Below are positions 27,897 through 36,733 of a DNA stretch of 64,000 nt, piece after piece. The notes beneath the pieces are model-generated. The model worked only from the letters and a program-made list of their open reading frames with translations. It was not told the origin of the DNA and made no database searches. The position numbers and the translations under genes are program-made. Within the stretch, counting starts at the first letter, position 1. The number at the start of each line of letters is the position of its first letter. Source of the stretch: Marinobacter sp. es.042 (GTDB lineage: Bacteria > Pseudomonadota > Gammaproteobacteria > Pseudomonadales > Oleiphilaceae); NCBI RefSeq assembly GCF_900188315.1, contig NZ_LT897781.1:1054001-1118000 (forward strand), given 5' to 3'.

Positions 27897-28499
27897 ATGG
27901 CGTTCAGCCCGCTGGTTGATGAGCTTGTAGAATCCCTTCGTTGTCTTCCCGGAGTCGGCCAGAAAACGGCCCAGCGCATGGCTTTCCATCTGCTGGAGCG
28001 TGGTCGTTCCGGCGGCACCCGACTTTCCGAGGCGCTGAGCCAGGCCATGAGCGGCGTCCGGCGGTGTGAAAGCTGCCAGAACTTTGCCGATACCGAGATC
28101 TGCGGGATCTGTGAAAATCCCCAGCGGCGCACGGGTACCCTGTGCGTAGTGGAAAGCCCTTCAGATCTTCTGGCCATTGAGCAGGCGGGTGACTATCGCG
28201 GCGGCTATTTCGTCCTGATGGGGCATCTCTCACCGATTGATGGCGTTGGACCGGAGGAAATCGGCATTGAGCGTCTGCTGAAGCGGATCCGCGACGAAGG
28301 CGTGATTGAGCTGATTCTGGCGACCAACCCGACCGTGGAGGGTGAGGCTACGGCTCACTACATCGCCGATCGCCTTGATGGCCAGGGCATCCTGATAACC
28401 CGTCTGGCCCATGGCATACCGGTGGGTGGAGAGCTCGGTTACGTCGATGGCTTTACCCTGACTCACGCATTCCGCGGTCGCAAACCACTGTCCGATTGA
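27897..28499 (+). CDS. recR: Recombination mediator RecR
   Basis: A 200-residue DNA repair protein that works with RecF and RecO to load RecA. The helix-hairpin-helix ([17 protein letters not shown]), the four-Cys zinc finger (CESCQNF...ICGIC) and the Toprim domain ([12 protein letters not shown]) are in order. GAGGA precedes ATG 27897. Length is normal. Confidence 0.97.
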   Translation: MAFSPLVDELVESLRCLPGVGQKTAQRMAFHLLERGRSGGTRLSEALSQAMSGVRRCESCQNFADTEICGICENPQRRTGTLCVVESPSDLLAIEQAGDYRGGYFVLMGHLSPIDGVGPEEIGIERLLKRIRDEGVIELILATNPTVEGEATAHYIADRLDGQGILITRLAHGIPVGGELGYVDGFTLTHAFRGRKPLSD

Positions 28500-28530
28500 A
28501 TCTGACCGAATAAACCTACCAGGCACGTTT

Positions 28531-29688
28531 ATGGATATTTCCGCCCAGGCCGCTATGGCAGTTGACGTTCCCCCGGCTCCGACCAGTATTGACTGGATCC
28601 GGGAACCGCAAGCACTGGACAAATGGCTGGATCGGGCACCGGGCAAGCCTCTGGCGCTGGACACCGAATTTGAGCGGGTAAACACCTTTTACCCGATTCC
28701 GGGGTTGGTTCAGTTGGGCCTCGACGGCGAGTTTTGCCTGGTGGACCCTTCCGTTGCCGAGCAGTCCAGACGATTCCGGGAAGTCCTGGCGGACCCGGAT
28801 ACTCCAAAGCTTCTTTACGCCATGAGCGAAGATCTGGAACTGTTTCGCCAGTGGCTGAATCTTCAACCTGCCGGTGTCATTGATCTTCAAATCGGGGCCG
28901 CGATGGCCGGCGCAGGGTTCTCCCTGGGTTACGCGAGGCTGGTGGAAACCCTGTTCGGTGAGACTCTGGATAAGTCCGCCACTCGCTCTGACTGGCTGGC
29001 GAGACCGCTGAGCGATGCTCAGCAACGCTACGCGATTGACGATATCCGTTTTCTGGAGCCGATGTATCAGTGGGTCAGTTCATTACTTCGCGATCGCGGT
29101 CTGGAAGCGGCTCTGGTTGAGGAATCGGCGCGCTTTGCCAATGAACTGGCAGGGCAGGAGGATCCCGATAACCATTACCTGAAACTGCGGGCCGGATGGA
29201 CCCTCTCGGCTCAGCAACAGGGTGTTCTCAAGGAACTGGTCCGCTGGCGTGAGCTGGAATGCCAGCGTCGGGACCGGCCAAGGAACCGTGTGCTGGCGGA
29301 TGCACTGTTGATTGCGATCGCGGAAAGACTGCCAGCGTCTCTGAAGGAACTTTCCAACATTCAGGGAGTACCATCCGGCGCAGTTCGTCGGTACGGCGAT
29401 AGCCTGATTGAACTTGTTAGCCGGGGATCGACCGCGGATAATTCGTCCCTTGAGAGGATTGCGCCACCGTTGTCTCGGGATCAGCAGGGATTCTTTAAAC
29501 AGTTAAAGCGTCTTTTCAGGAATGCGGCCGAACATGCTGATATTCCAATGGAGTTGCTGGCACCGAGAAAGCGTTTGGAAAAGGTTGTACAGCAACCGAA
29601 CCTGGCGCAACACGATTTTTTCCAGGGCTGGCGGGCGCAGATTCTTGCTCCGGTTCGCGCTGATATCGAGGAATTGTTGAAGTCATGA
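28531..29688 (+). CDS. rnd: Ribonuclease D
   Basis: A 385-residue 3'-to-5' exoribonuclease that trims tRNA and other stable RNAs. The DEDD exonuclease motifs are visible (LALDTEFERV; YAMSEDLEL; and the late YAIDDIRFLEPMY). An HRDC domain follows at about 220–300. The last four bases overlap the ycgL start. Confidence 0.95.
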   Translation: MDISAQAAMAVDVPPAPTSIDWIREPQALDKWLDRAPGKPLALDTEFERVNTFYPIPGLVQLGLDGEFCLVDPSVAEQSRRFREVLADPDTPKLLYAMSEDLELFRQWLNLQPAGVIDLQIGAAMAGAGFSLGYARLVETLFGETLDKSATRSDWLARPLSDAQQRYAIDDIRFLEPMYQWVSSLLRDRGLEAALVEESARFANELAGQEDPDNHYLKLRAGWTLSAQQQGVLKELVRWRELECQRRDRPRNRVLADALLIAIAERLPASLKELSNIQGVPSGAVRRYGDSLIELVSRGSTADNSSLERIAPPLSRDQQGFFKQLKRLFRNAAEHADIPMELLAPRKRLEKVVQQPNLAQHDFFQGWRAQILAPVRADIEELLKS

Positions 29689-29978
29689 AAGAGCGGGAAT
29701 TTGTCTCTGTTTTCCGGAGCAGCAAAAAGAATGACACCTACCTTTTTGTTCGGCGCGGACAGAAGTGGGAGGAGCTTCCCGAGAGCCTCCGGGGCATTTT
29801 CGGTCAGCCGGTTCATTCCATGGATCTGGTTCTGACACCCGACCGCAAGCTTGCGAGAACTACCGGAAAGCAGGTTCTGGACGCCATTGGCGAGAAGGAC
29901 TTTTTTCTGCAAATGCCGGAAGAGCAGGAAGGTTACGTGGTGGACTTCAAGCGCAAACTGGATCAGCGCAATCCATGA
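29685..29978 (+). CDS. ycgL: YcgL-domain protein
   Basis: A 97-residue protein of the YcgL family (DUF709), marked by YLFVRRGQKWEELPESL and MDLVLTPDRKLAR. The function of the family is not established. It overlaps rnd by 4 bp and ycgN by 4 bp, an order seen in many gammaproteobacteria. Confidence 0.93.
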   Translation: MKEREFVSVFRSSKKNDTYLFVRRGQKWEELPESLRGIFGQPVHSMDLVLTPDRKLARTTGKQVLDAIGEKDFFLQMPEEQEGYVVDFKRKLDQRNP

Positions 29979-30421
29979 TTGCCCAGGTGCCGTTCTGGCA
30001 ACGCAAGCGCCTGCATGAGATGACGCCTGAGGAATGGGAGTCTCTTTGCGACGGTTGCGGAAAATGTTGCCTGAATAAACTGGAAGATGAAGATACCGGA
30101 GAGGTCTACCACACCGATCTGGTGTGTCGTTATATGGACGAAGAAACCTGCCAGTGCACCGTTTACGAAGAGCGGCTTAAGAAGGTGCCGGGCTGCACGG
30201 TACTGACACCCGGTACCGTCAACGACTACCATTGGTTGCCGTACACCTGCGCCTACCGGACCCTGGCTGAAGACCGGCCGCTGGCCGATTGGCATCCCTT
30301 GCGAAGCGGGGATCCGGATTCGGTGCACGAGGCCGGCGTTTCGATCCGTCACAAGGTGATTTCAGAAGACCGCGTGCCGGAAGAAGACTGGGAAGAACAT
30401 ATCATTCACTGGATCCTGTAA
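29975..30421 (+). CDS. ycgN: YcgN-family cysteine-cluster protein (UPF0260)
   Basis: A 148-residue protein with the conserved cysteine cluster CDGCGKCC, a further CRYMDEETCQCTVYEERLKK-type block and a late TCAYR, typical of the UPF0260 group, which likely binds a metal or Fe–S cluster. ATG 29975 is inside the ycgL stop (ATGA). A longer frame to 29765 is only a shadow of ycgL. Its stop shares bases with the next start. Confidence 0.93.
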   Translation: MIAQVPFWQRKRLHEMTPEEWESLCDGCGKCCLNKLEDEDTGEVYHTDLVCRYMDEETCQCTVYEERLKKVPGCTVLTPGTVNDYHWLPYTCAYRTLAEDRPLADWHPLRSGDPDSVHEAGVSIRHKVISEDRVPEEDWEEHIIHWIL

Positions 30422-30765
30422 TGATTGATACCGATGCACAAATGGCCTACGGGATTTTCTGGGCCGCTTACGCTATAGCCTTTGTCGTGTTCTTTTACAT
30501 GATGAAGAGCCTGATCCGTTTTCTACCTTTTTATGGAGTGCGGACCCTGATTCTCGCCGCCCTGGTGGCTTTGCTGCTCACGCCGGTTGAATCACCTGAT
30601 CTGGCCAGTTGGTGGATTCCGGCCTGGCTGTTCGGCGGCTATGAAATGATTCTTGGCGACGCCGACGCTTCAGGTCGGGCCCTGTTTAACCTGGGGCTCG
30701 CCGGCTTGGTCATGCTGCTGGTCTGGGTGTTGGATCTGGTTCGCTATCGTCTTGTTCGTAAATAG
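30421..30765 (+). CDS. Small inner-membrane protein
   Basis: A 114-residue protein with about three membrane segments (IFWAAYAIAFVVFFYMM; TLILAALVALLLTPV; LGLAGLVMLLVWVLDLV). The start codon overlaps the ycgN stop (TAATG), so it is translated with it. The following gene, 24 bp on, is a VWA protein. Its function is not recognised. Confidence 0.85.
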   Translation: MIDTDAQMAYGIFWAAYAIAFVVFFYMMKSLIRFLPFYGVRTLILAALVALLLTPVESPDLASWWIPAWLFGGYEMILGDADASGRALFNLGLAGLVMLLVWVLDLVRYRLVRK

Positions 30766-30789
30766 CGCGAAAAAGAAAAAAAGATAAGG

Positions 30790-32919
30790 ATGGATGCCTT
30801 GAGAGAGATGACATCGAGATGGTTTGGGCTGGTTGCACTTTGTTTCGTGCTCAGTCTGCCAGTCGGGCTGAATGCCCAGGAGAGCGACGATGTTCAATTG
30901 CCGGAGCAGTCTGACGTCCGGATCATAGTCGACATCTCGGGCTCCATGAAAGACACCGATCCGGAAAACCTGCGTCAGCCCGCCGTGCGTTTGCTGGCCC
31001 GGCTTTTGCCAGAGGGGGCCTCGGCGGGTGTCTGGACCTTCGGGCAGTATGTCAACATGCTGGTGCCGCACCGTGAGGTGACCAACGCATGGCGGGAAAT
31101 GGCCATTGAGCGCTCGGCTCAGATTAACTCGGTCGCACTCCGAACAAACCTTGGCGCGGCTATCGAGACAGCCAGCGATGATTATTTCACGGACGGCGAT
31201 CTGAGCCGGACCCACTTCATACTGCTGACCGACGGCAAGGTCGATATCTCCGACGATCCTGCAAAGAATACCGCAGAGGAAGCTCGTATTCTGGATACGA
31301 TTGTCGCTGATCTCATCGAAAGGGGTGCTACCTTTCATCCCGTGGCTCTCTCTGAGGCCGCCGATACCGACTTTCTGAAAGCGTTGGCGACAGACTCCGG
31401 CGGTCGTTTCCAGGTGGCGGATACAGCAGATGCGCTGAACCTGGCGTTTCTTCAGGCATTGAATACCGCGGTTCCACAGGAGCAGATTCCCATTGAGGGC
31501 AATGGCTTTACCGTGGACGAGGGCGTTCGTGAGTTTACTGCCCTGATTTTCTGGGGCGAGTCTGAAACCTCTGCCACCCGGGAGCTTGCCCTCGTGCGCC
31601 CGGACGATCAGGTCGTTAATCTTTCGGAGTTTCCCGACAACGTCCGCTGGGCCAGGGAAGCCGGTTACGACCTTATTACGGTCGATGAGCCGTTGGCAGG
31701 ACAGTGGCGCATTGATGGCGAGCTCGGAGAGGGCAGCCGGGTTACGGTCGTTAGCGATCTGAGAATGGTGGTCAATCCTCTACCTCCTTCATTCACATTG
31801 CAGGAGCCCCTCAAGCTCCGGGTCGGCTTTTTCGAAGAAGGGGAGAAAATCACTAATCCCGATTTTCTGGGTGTGATTGAGGTCAGCCTCAGTATCACCT
31901 CCGAGGATGGCAGAAGTGGAACCAAGGTATTGTCGGGAGAGCTGCCGCCGGAAGACGGCACCTACCGGGATACGGTCAGTCGTTTGCCAGCCGCGGGCCT
32001 CTACAGTTTTGATGTGGTGGCCGATGGCCAGACCTTCAGCCGCAAGTTCAGCGCCACCGTCGGGTTTACGATGCCTGAAGGGGCTAAGCCCGTTGATCAG
32101 CCGGCTGAATCGCCGGAGCCGGAGGTGACAGAACCGGCACTCGCTCCTGAGCAGTCTGAACCGGTGCCGCCGGTGTCTGAGCCGGAGCAATCCGGGCCGG
32201 AACCGGCGATTACATCACCCATCGACGTAAGCGAGGTGGAGGAGCCAGAGGCGCCAGCGGTCCAGGAGCCTGAATCGGCCCCTGAGGAGCCGGAAGCAGC
32301 GGAACCTGCTTTTGCCGTGCCTTTGTGGATGGTCGGCGCAGCCGGCGGCGGGCTGCTCATTCTTGGCGGCCTGGTCTGGTTTGCCATCCGTAAGCGTAAA
32401 CAGGATCAGCAGGCGCAAGAGAAAGCAGCAGCAGAGCGGGAAACACTTGAGGATCTGCAGGACGAGCCCGAACCAGAACCCGAGCCGGAGGCAGTCTCAG
32501 AGCCGGAAGAGGATGTCGAAGCCGAGGAAATCCCTGAGGTAACCGAGGAGGCATTTGAAGACGATATGTCTGAGCTGGAGGCCGTCATTGATGAACATGA
32601 GGCCGCTCTGAAGTCGGAAGATGCAGCGCTTACGGAACCAGAAGTTGAGCCGACCGACGAACTGGAAGAGGAAATCCCGGTAGCGGATACCCCGGTGGAG
32701 GACGAGCCTCCCGAGTTGGATGAGGATATTCCGGAGCTGGAGGATGTTGCCGATCCTTCCGACGCTGATGGGCCGGAAGGTGATGATGAGGAGGAGTTCG
32801 GGCTTGAAGATTTCGATCTGTCCGAATTCGACGATTTACCCGATTATGATCAGGACGAGTCCGGATTGCCCGAAGACGATTCGAAGAAAAAACCTGATCA
32901 GAAATACCAGAAAAAGTAA
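30790..32919 (+). CDS. VWA-domain membrane protein (TIGR03503-like)
   Basis: A protein of about 709 residues. A signal peptide (about 1–30) is followed by a von Willebrand A domain with the metal-site motif DISGSM near 48, a beta-rich middle, a Pro/Glu linker, one membrane helix (about 515–535) and a very acidic cytoplasmic tail of about 165 residues. The ATG at 30790 directly abuts AAGG, so TTG 30799 or ATG 30808 may be the true start. It precedes a MoxR ATPase and a second VWA protein, so it may be the membrane partner of that chaperone-like pair. Confidence 0.88.
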   Translation: MDALREMTSRWFGLVALCFVLSLPVGLNAQESDDVQLPEQSDVRIIVDISGSMKDTDPENLRQPAVRLLARLLPEGASAGVWTFGQYVNMLVPHREVTNAWREMAIERSAQINSVALRTNLGAAIETASDDYFTDGDLSRTHFILLTDGKVDISDDPAKNTAEEARILDTIVADLIERGATFHPVALSEAADTDFLKALATDSGGRFQVADTADALNLAFLQALNTAVPQEQIPIEGNGFTVDEGVREFTALIFWGESETSATRELALVRPDDQVVNLSEFPDNVRWAREAGYDLITVDEPLAGQWRIDGELGEGSRVTVVSDLRMVVNPLPPSFTLQEPLKLRVGFFEEGEKITNPDFLGVIEVSLSITSEDGRSGTKVLSGELPPEDGTYRDTVSRLPAAGLYSFDVVADGQTFSRKFSATVGFTMPEGAKPVDQPAESPEPEVTEPALAPEQSEPVPPVSEPEQSGPEPAITSPIDVSEVEEPEAPAVQEPESAPEEPEAAEPAFAVPLWMVGAAGGGLLILGGLVWFAIRKRKQDQQAQEKAAAERETLEDLQDEPEPEPEPEAVSEPEEDVEAEEIPEVTEEAFEDDMSELEAVIDEHEAALKSEDAALTEPEVEPTDELEEEIPVADTPVEDEPPELDEDIPELEDVADPSDADGPEGDDEEEFGLEDFDLSEFDDLPDYDQDESGLPEDDSKKKPDQKYQKK

Positions 32920-32936
32920 CCAACAGGAACCAGACC

Positions 32937-33779
32937 ATGAAGTTTACCGGTACCGAGAAGTACGTAGCCACCGATGACCTGCAAATGGCCGTCAACGCAG
33001 CGATTGCGCTTCAGCGCCCGCTGTTGATCAAGGGCGAGCCGGGCACCGGGAAAACCCTGCTGGCCGAGGAAATGGCCGCCGCCCTTGGGATGAGGCTGAT
33101 TCCCTGGCACATCAAGTCCACCACCAAGGCTCAGCAGGGGCTGTACGAGTACGATGCGGTTTCCCGTCTGCGGGACTCCCAGTTGGGTGATGAAAAGGTC
33201 AAGGACATCAGCAACTACATCGTAAAGGGCAAGCTCTGGGAGGCCTTTGAGGCTGACGAGCAGGTTGTGTTACTGATTGATGAAATCGACAAAGCGGATA
33301 TCGAATTCCCCAACGACCTTTTGCTGGAACTCGACCGGATGGAGTTCTTTGTCTATGAGACTCAGAAGTTGGTTAAGGCAAAGAAACGCCCGATCGTGGT
33401 GATCACCAGTAACAACGAAAAAGAACTGCCGGATGCCTTCCTGCGCCGGTGCTTCTTCCACTACATCAGTTTCCCCGACCATGACACCATGCAGAATATC
33501 GTGGACGTGCATTTCCCGGGCCTTCAGCAGGAAATCGTTCGTGATGCCCTGGAAGTTTTCTTCGATGTGCGCAAGGTACCTGGCCTGAAGAAGAAACCGT
33601 CCACCTCGGAGCTGATTGATTGGCTGAAGCTGCTGATGGCTGATGAGCTGTCTGCAAAAATGTTGCAGGAAAAGGATTCCAGTTCGGCGCTGCCGCCTCT
33701 TTATGGTGCTCTGGTGAAGAACGAGCAGGATGTTCACCTGTTGCAGAAGCTCGCGTTCATGGCCCGTCGTCGCAGCTGA
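32937..33779 (+). CDS. MoxR-family AAA+ ATPase
   Basis: A 280-residue ATPase. Walker A is GEPGTGKT (about 33–40), Walker B is LLIDEIDKAD, and the sensor region is TSNNEKELPDAFLRRC. MoxR proteins act with VWA partners to insert metals or remodel protein complexes. The next gene, 34 bp on, encodes such a VWA protein. The target is not evident. Confidence 0.94.
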   Translation: MKFTGTEKYVATDDLQMAVNAAIALQRPLLIKGEPGTGKTLLAEEMAAALGMRLIPWHIKSTTKAQQGLYEYDAVSRLRDSQLGDEKVKDISNYIVKGKLWEAFEADEQVVLLIDEIDKADIEFPNDLLLELDRMEFFVYETQKLVKAKKRPIVVITSNNEKELPDAFLRRCFFHYISFPDHDTMQNIVDVHFPGLQQEIVRDALEVFFDVRKVPGLKKKPSTSELIDWLKLLMADELSAKMLQEKDSSSALPPLYGALVKNEQDVHLLQKLAFMARRRS

Positions 33780-33813
33780 TTCTCGGCAAGAACACTGGCA
33801 AGAGTCACGTTTT

Positions 33814-34992
33814 ATGTTGATTGATTTTTTTCTTGAAGTTCGGCGCGCGAGGGTGCCTGCCAGTCTGAGGGAATTCCTGGATCTTCTGGAAGCCCTGCAG
33901 AAAAGGCTCGCCTTTGCGGATATGGAAGAGTTCTACTACCTCGCTCGCCTCTGCCTGGTTAAGGACGAGCGCCACTTCGACAAGTTTGACCGTGCCTTTC
34001 AGGCTTACTTTGAAGGTATCGAGAACCTCGACGACCTGCTGGAAGCCCTGATTCCGGACGACTGGTTGAGGGCCGAGTTCGAGAAGCACCTGTCTGAGGA
34101 AGAGAAGGCTAAGATTGATTCTCTGGGAGGTCTTGAGGAGCTTATCGAGACCTTCAAGAAGCGAATGGAAGAGCAGGAAGAGCGCCACGCCGGTGGCAAC
34201 AAATGGATCGGAACCGGCGGCACTTCACCATTCGGGGCGAACGGCTATAACCCCGAAGGCTTCCGTATTGGCCAGAAGAATGGCCGCCACGGCAGGGCCG
34301 TTAAAGTCTGGGAAAAACGCGAGTTCAAGGATCTGGACGACAGCGTGACCCTGGGCATACGGAACATCAAGGTGGCGCTGCGTCGGTTACGTAAGTTCGC
34401 CCGCCAGGGTGCGGCAGACCAGCTGGATATGGACGACACGATTCGTTCCACGGCCCGCAACGCCGGTTATCTGGATCTGAAGATGGTGCCCGAACGGCAT
34501 AACGCTGTGAAAGTGCTGATCTTCTTCGATGTGGGCGGCTCCATGGATCCCCACGTTCGTGTCTGTGAGGAGCTGTTTTCGGCCGCACGGCTCGAATTCA
34601 AGCACATGGAATATTTCTATTTCCACAATTTCGTTTATGAAAGTGTCTGGAAAAACAATATTCGCCGTATGAATGAAACCACCAGCACCTGGGACATTCT
34701 TCACAAGTACACGCCCGACTACAAAGTGATCTTTGTCGGCGATGCGACCATGGCGCCTTACGAGATTTCCCATCCCGGTGGTTCAATTGAGCACTGGAAT
34801 GAGGAAGCGGGCGCTACCTGGTTTCAACGTATCAATGAGCACTTTCGCAAGGTTGTCTGGATCAACCCGCTTCCGGAAAGTTACTGGGGTAGCGGAGGTT
34901 CGTTGGGCATGACCAAGCAGCTCGTCAACGACCACATGTATCCGCTGACCGTCGAGGGCCTTGAGTCGGCCATGAAACAGCTGAGCAAGTGA
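33814..34992 (+). CDS. CoxE-like VWA protein, partner of MoxR
   Basis: A 392-residue cytosolic protein. The C-terminal half is a VWA domain whose metal-site motif reads DVGGSM (Gly in place of the usual Ser at the third position). The N-terminal half is helical and charged. It has no signal peptide. ATG 33814 has only a weak AAGAG upstream. The pair with the preceding ATPase is a standard MoxR/CoxE-like unit. Confidence 0.88.
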   Translation: MLIDFFLEVRRARVPASLREFLDLLEALQKRLAFADMEEFYYLARLCLVKDERHFDKFDRAFQAYFEGIENLDDLLEALIPDDWLRAEFEKHLSEEEKAKIDSLGGLEELIETFKKRMEEQEERHAGGNKWIGTGGTSPFGANGYNPEGFRIGQKNGRHGRAVKVWEKREFKDLDDSVTLGIRNIKVALRRLRKFARQGAADQLDMDDTIRSTARNAGYLDLKMVPERHNAVKVLIFFDVGGSMDPHVRVCEELFSAARLEFKHMEYFYFHNFVYESVWKNNIRRMNETTSTWDILHKYTPDYKVIFVGDATMAPYEISHPGGSIEHWNEEAGATWFQRINEHFRKVVWINPLPESYWGSGGSLGMTKQLVNDHMYPLTVEGLESAMKQLSK

Positions 34993-35144
34993 TCAGATTC
35001 CTGCACCTGCGAAAGAGTGTTCTGAAGTCATAGAGGACTTCGGTCGGCGAAGGTTCCCTCGCAACGTCGATCCTTTTTACACTATTTAAATTGAAGAGGG
35101 TCGATGTTCTTTCAGGTGCTTGTTTTCGCGGGAAACTCAGTTTT

Positions 35145-35160
35145 TGGTATTTTTTGTGCT
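35145..35160 (+). promoter_or_regulatory. Candidate sigma-54 (-24/-12) promoter of the second PEP-CTERM gene
   Basis: TGGTATTTTTTGTGCT has GG and GC separated by exactly ten bases, the same layout as the site before the PEP-CTERM gene at 21589. The transcript start would fall near 35171, about 45 bp before the ATG. Confidence 0.55.
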
Positions 35161-35217
35161 GCGTTTAAATTGCTAGGAATAGCAAAATTCAATATGAAAC
35201 TATGGAGAGTGCGCGCA

Positions 35218-35742
35218 ATGAAAATACTGGCGAAAATCTTTGCTGCAGCCCTGGCATTGGGAATGGCTTCCTCTGCGTCAGCGTTGATTATTACCGACCA
35301 AAACAACCCCGGTGTCTATCTGAAGAATGGTGAATCCAAAACGATTACCCATGACCTGACTGATAGTGGGGTACCTGCAGATTATTCCGTTATTTCTGCT
35401 GAATTAAAACTCGGCTTCTCTGACGGCGTGTTCGCTGGAGACTGGTGGAGTGACTGGGCGAAAGTTTCTGGTGATGGCGTAAGCGGTGTATACGAGGTAG
35501 ACGGCACTCACTTGTTTGGCTATGACTTCCGCTGGCTGACTGTTGGCGCGGGTGGTGTTGGCAGCCTGAATACCACAGGTTTGCTGGAAGTTACTGTCAC
35601 CGCCCTGTCTGGATGGACGAACGATTTCTACTGGAAGACTTCTGAGCTGAAGGCGAATGTAGCCGCTGTGCCGGAGCCGGGAACCCTTGCCTTGATTGGC
35701 CTGGGATTGCTTGGTTTGGGGGTTGCTCGCCGACGCGCGTGA
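35218..35742 (+). CDS. PEP-CTERM sorting-domain protein (second exosortase substrate)
   Basis: A 174-residue exported protein with a signal peptide (about 1–22, ends SASA), a beta-rich body of about 120 residues with no recognised family, and the sorting signal VPEPGTLALIGLGLLGLG followed by VARRRA. ATG 35218 is chosen because GGAGAG lies ten bases upstream and a clean signal peptide starts there. Frames extended to 35104 would contain the sigma-54 site. It is 14 kb from the exosortase operon but should be an XrtA target. Confidence 0.88.
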   Translation: MKILAKIFAAALALGMASSASALIITDQNNPGVYLKNGESKTITHDLTDSGVPADYSVISAELKLGFSDGVFAGDWWSDWAKVSGDGVSGVYEVDGTHLFGYDFRWLTVGAGGVGSLNTTGLLEVTVTALSGWTNDFYWKTSELKANVAAVPEPGTLALIGLGLLGLGVARRRA

Positions 35743-35757
35743 CTTAAGGTTCGTCTT

Positions 35758-35787
35758 GAAAACCTCCGGTTCGCTGGAGGTTTTTTT
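35758..35787 (+). terminator. Intrinsic terminator of the second PEP-CTERM gene
   Basis: AAAACCTCC and GGAGG pair across an 8-base loop and are followed by seven T residues, 15 bp after the stop. Confidence 0.85.
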
Positions 35788-35830
35788 ATGACTGTTCAGA
35801 ATCTGAAATGCTGGGTTTGGCGTTTGACGT

Positions 35831-35862
35831 AAAAAAAAGCCGATGCGGTTGAGGGCATCGGC
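35831..35862 (-). terminator. Strong intrinsic terminator for an unseen leftward transcript
   Basis: On the minus strand GCCGATGC and GCATCGGC form a perfect 8-bp stem across 8 bases, followed by eight T residues. On the plus strand no T run follows, so the direction is clear. No convincing minus-strand gene lies upstream, which points to a short non-coding RNA. Confidence 0.75.
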
Positions 35863-35995
35863 AAAGCTCGGCATATCAAGCGGGGTTGCCCGAAGGCACT
35901 CCCGCCGCTTTTCGTAGAGCAAATACAGGGCCAGTTGAATTAAATGCCGACAAAACAGTCGTTTGAGATTCAACTTATCTGCAGAATCCTGTTCC
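35831..35995 (-). ncRNA. Candidate small RNA, about 165 nt
   Basis: A strong minus-strand terminator ends a stretch with no credible gene. About 160 bp upstream is TTGACA (36019–36024, minus strand), a perfect -35 box, although the -10 at the expected distance is poor. The predicted RNA has an internal hairpin around CGGGAGTGCCTTCGGGCAAC and ends in the terminator stem. A TTG-started frame (LNLKRLFCRH...) runs through the terminator and is unlikely to be the product. The 5' end is a guess. Confidence 0.35.
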
Positions 35996-36101
35996 CGTAA
36001 CGATACCCTCTACGGCCCTGTCAAATAACTCGACACTCTCCAGCTTGTTTTATTCTCCGCCATGCGTTTTCCAATTGGTGATCTGGATACCGTTCTTGTC
36101 G

Positions 36102-36155
36102 GTTACCAAGTGTTACGCTTTCTGCCGATCTGTTACAGAAGTTTGCATTAGTTAC
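36102..36155 (+). repeat. Four helically spaced GTTAC repeats before the motor operon
   Basis: GTTAC occurs in the same orientation at 36102, 36112, 36132 and 36151, with steps of 10, 20 and 19 bp, so all copies face nearly the same side of the helix. Two read CTGTTACAG and AGTTACAG. They end 23 bp before the first gene of the TonB/ExbBD operon and could bind a regulator. Confidence 0.5.
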
Positions 36156-36178
36156 AGACGCTACAGGGCAGGAGGCTT

Positions 36179-36727
36179 ATGTTCGGCACACAAAAATCAC
36201 AAAGGCGCCGGATAGCACACAAAAGGTTAGTTGGCTTCGGTGCGGTGGTTCTGTCATTGCTGGCTGCCTCGGCTGCAGCCGCCGACGGGCTTGACGAGGA
36301 ACTCGAACGCTTGAGTGCCGAGGTCGGCAGTCATTCCGAACGCGTCTTCGCCCTTGAACAGAAGGTCCTGCATCCAGCCAATACCAGATTGGCAGTTTTC
36401 CTGACACTTCAAAGCCGGGATGCCCTCGATCTTGATTCCGTCGAGCTCTTCGTGAATGGCCAGCCTGTCGCTTCCCACCTGTATTCCCGTAGAGAGCGGA
36501 CATCGCTTGAACGCGGCGGAATCCAGCAGTTGTTCACCGGGAACCTGGAAAACGGCGAGCATGAGTTGAAAACGGTGATTACCGCTCGCTCTGCCGATGA
36601 TGATTTCGTGCGGCGGGAATCCACCCATAGGTTCAGAAAGCGCCCCGGCGTACTCCGTTTGCAGATGAGTCTGGAAGCCCGGGCGCCCGATTACGAACCT
36701 CGGGTTTCTTTCCTGGAGTGGGAGTAG
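36179..36727 (+). CDS. Periplasmic protein, first gene of the motor operon
   Basis: A 182-residue protein with a basic N-terminus and a signal segment (about 16–36, ends SAAAADG), a short coiled-coil region and a beta-rich domain (LAVFLTLQSRDALDLDSVELFVNG). GGCAGGAGG just upstream supports ATG 36179. I do not recognise a named family. It is 6 bp before the next gene, so it belongs to the same envelope complex, perhaps as a soluble or anchored periplasmic part. Confidence 0.78.
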   Translation: MFGTQKSQRRRIAHKRLVGFGAVVLSLLAASAAAADGLDEELERLSAEVGSHSERVFALEQKVLHPANTRLAVFLTLQSRDALDLDSVELFVNGQPVASHLYSRRERTSLERGGIQQLFTGNLENGEHELKTVITARSADDDFVRRESTHRFRKRPGVLRLQMSLEARAPDYEPRVSFLEWE

Positions 36728-36733
36728 GGCGCC

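Noticed and set aside
35404..35973. A 189-codon minus-strand frame across the second PEP-CTERM gene
   Set aside because: It begins with TTG, runs through a strong terminator and is antisense to a well-supported gene; only the non-coding transcript idea is kept.
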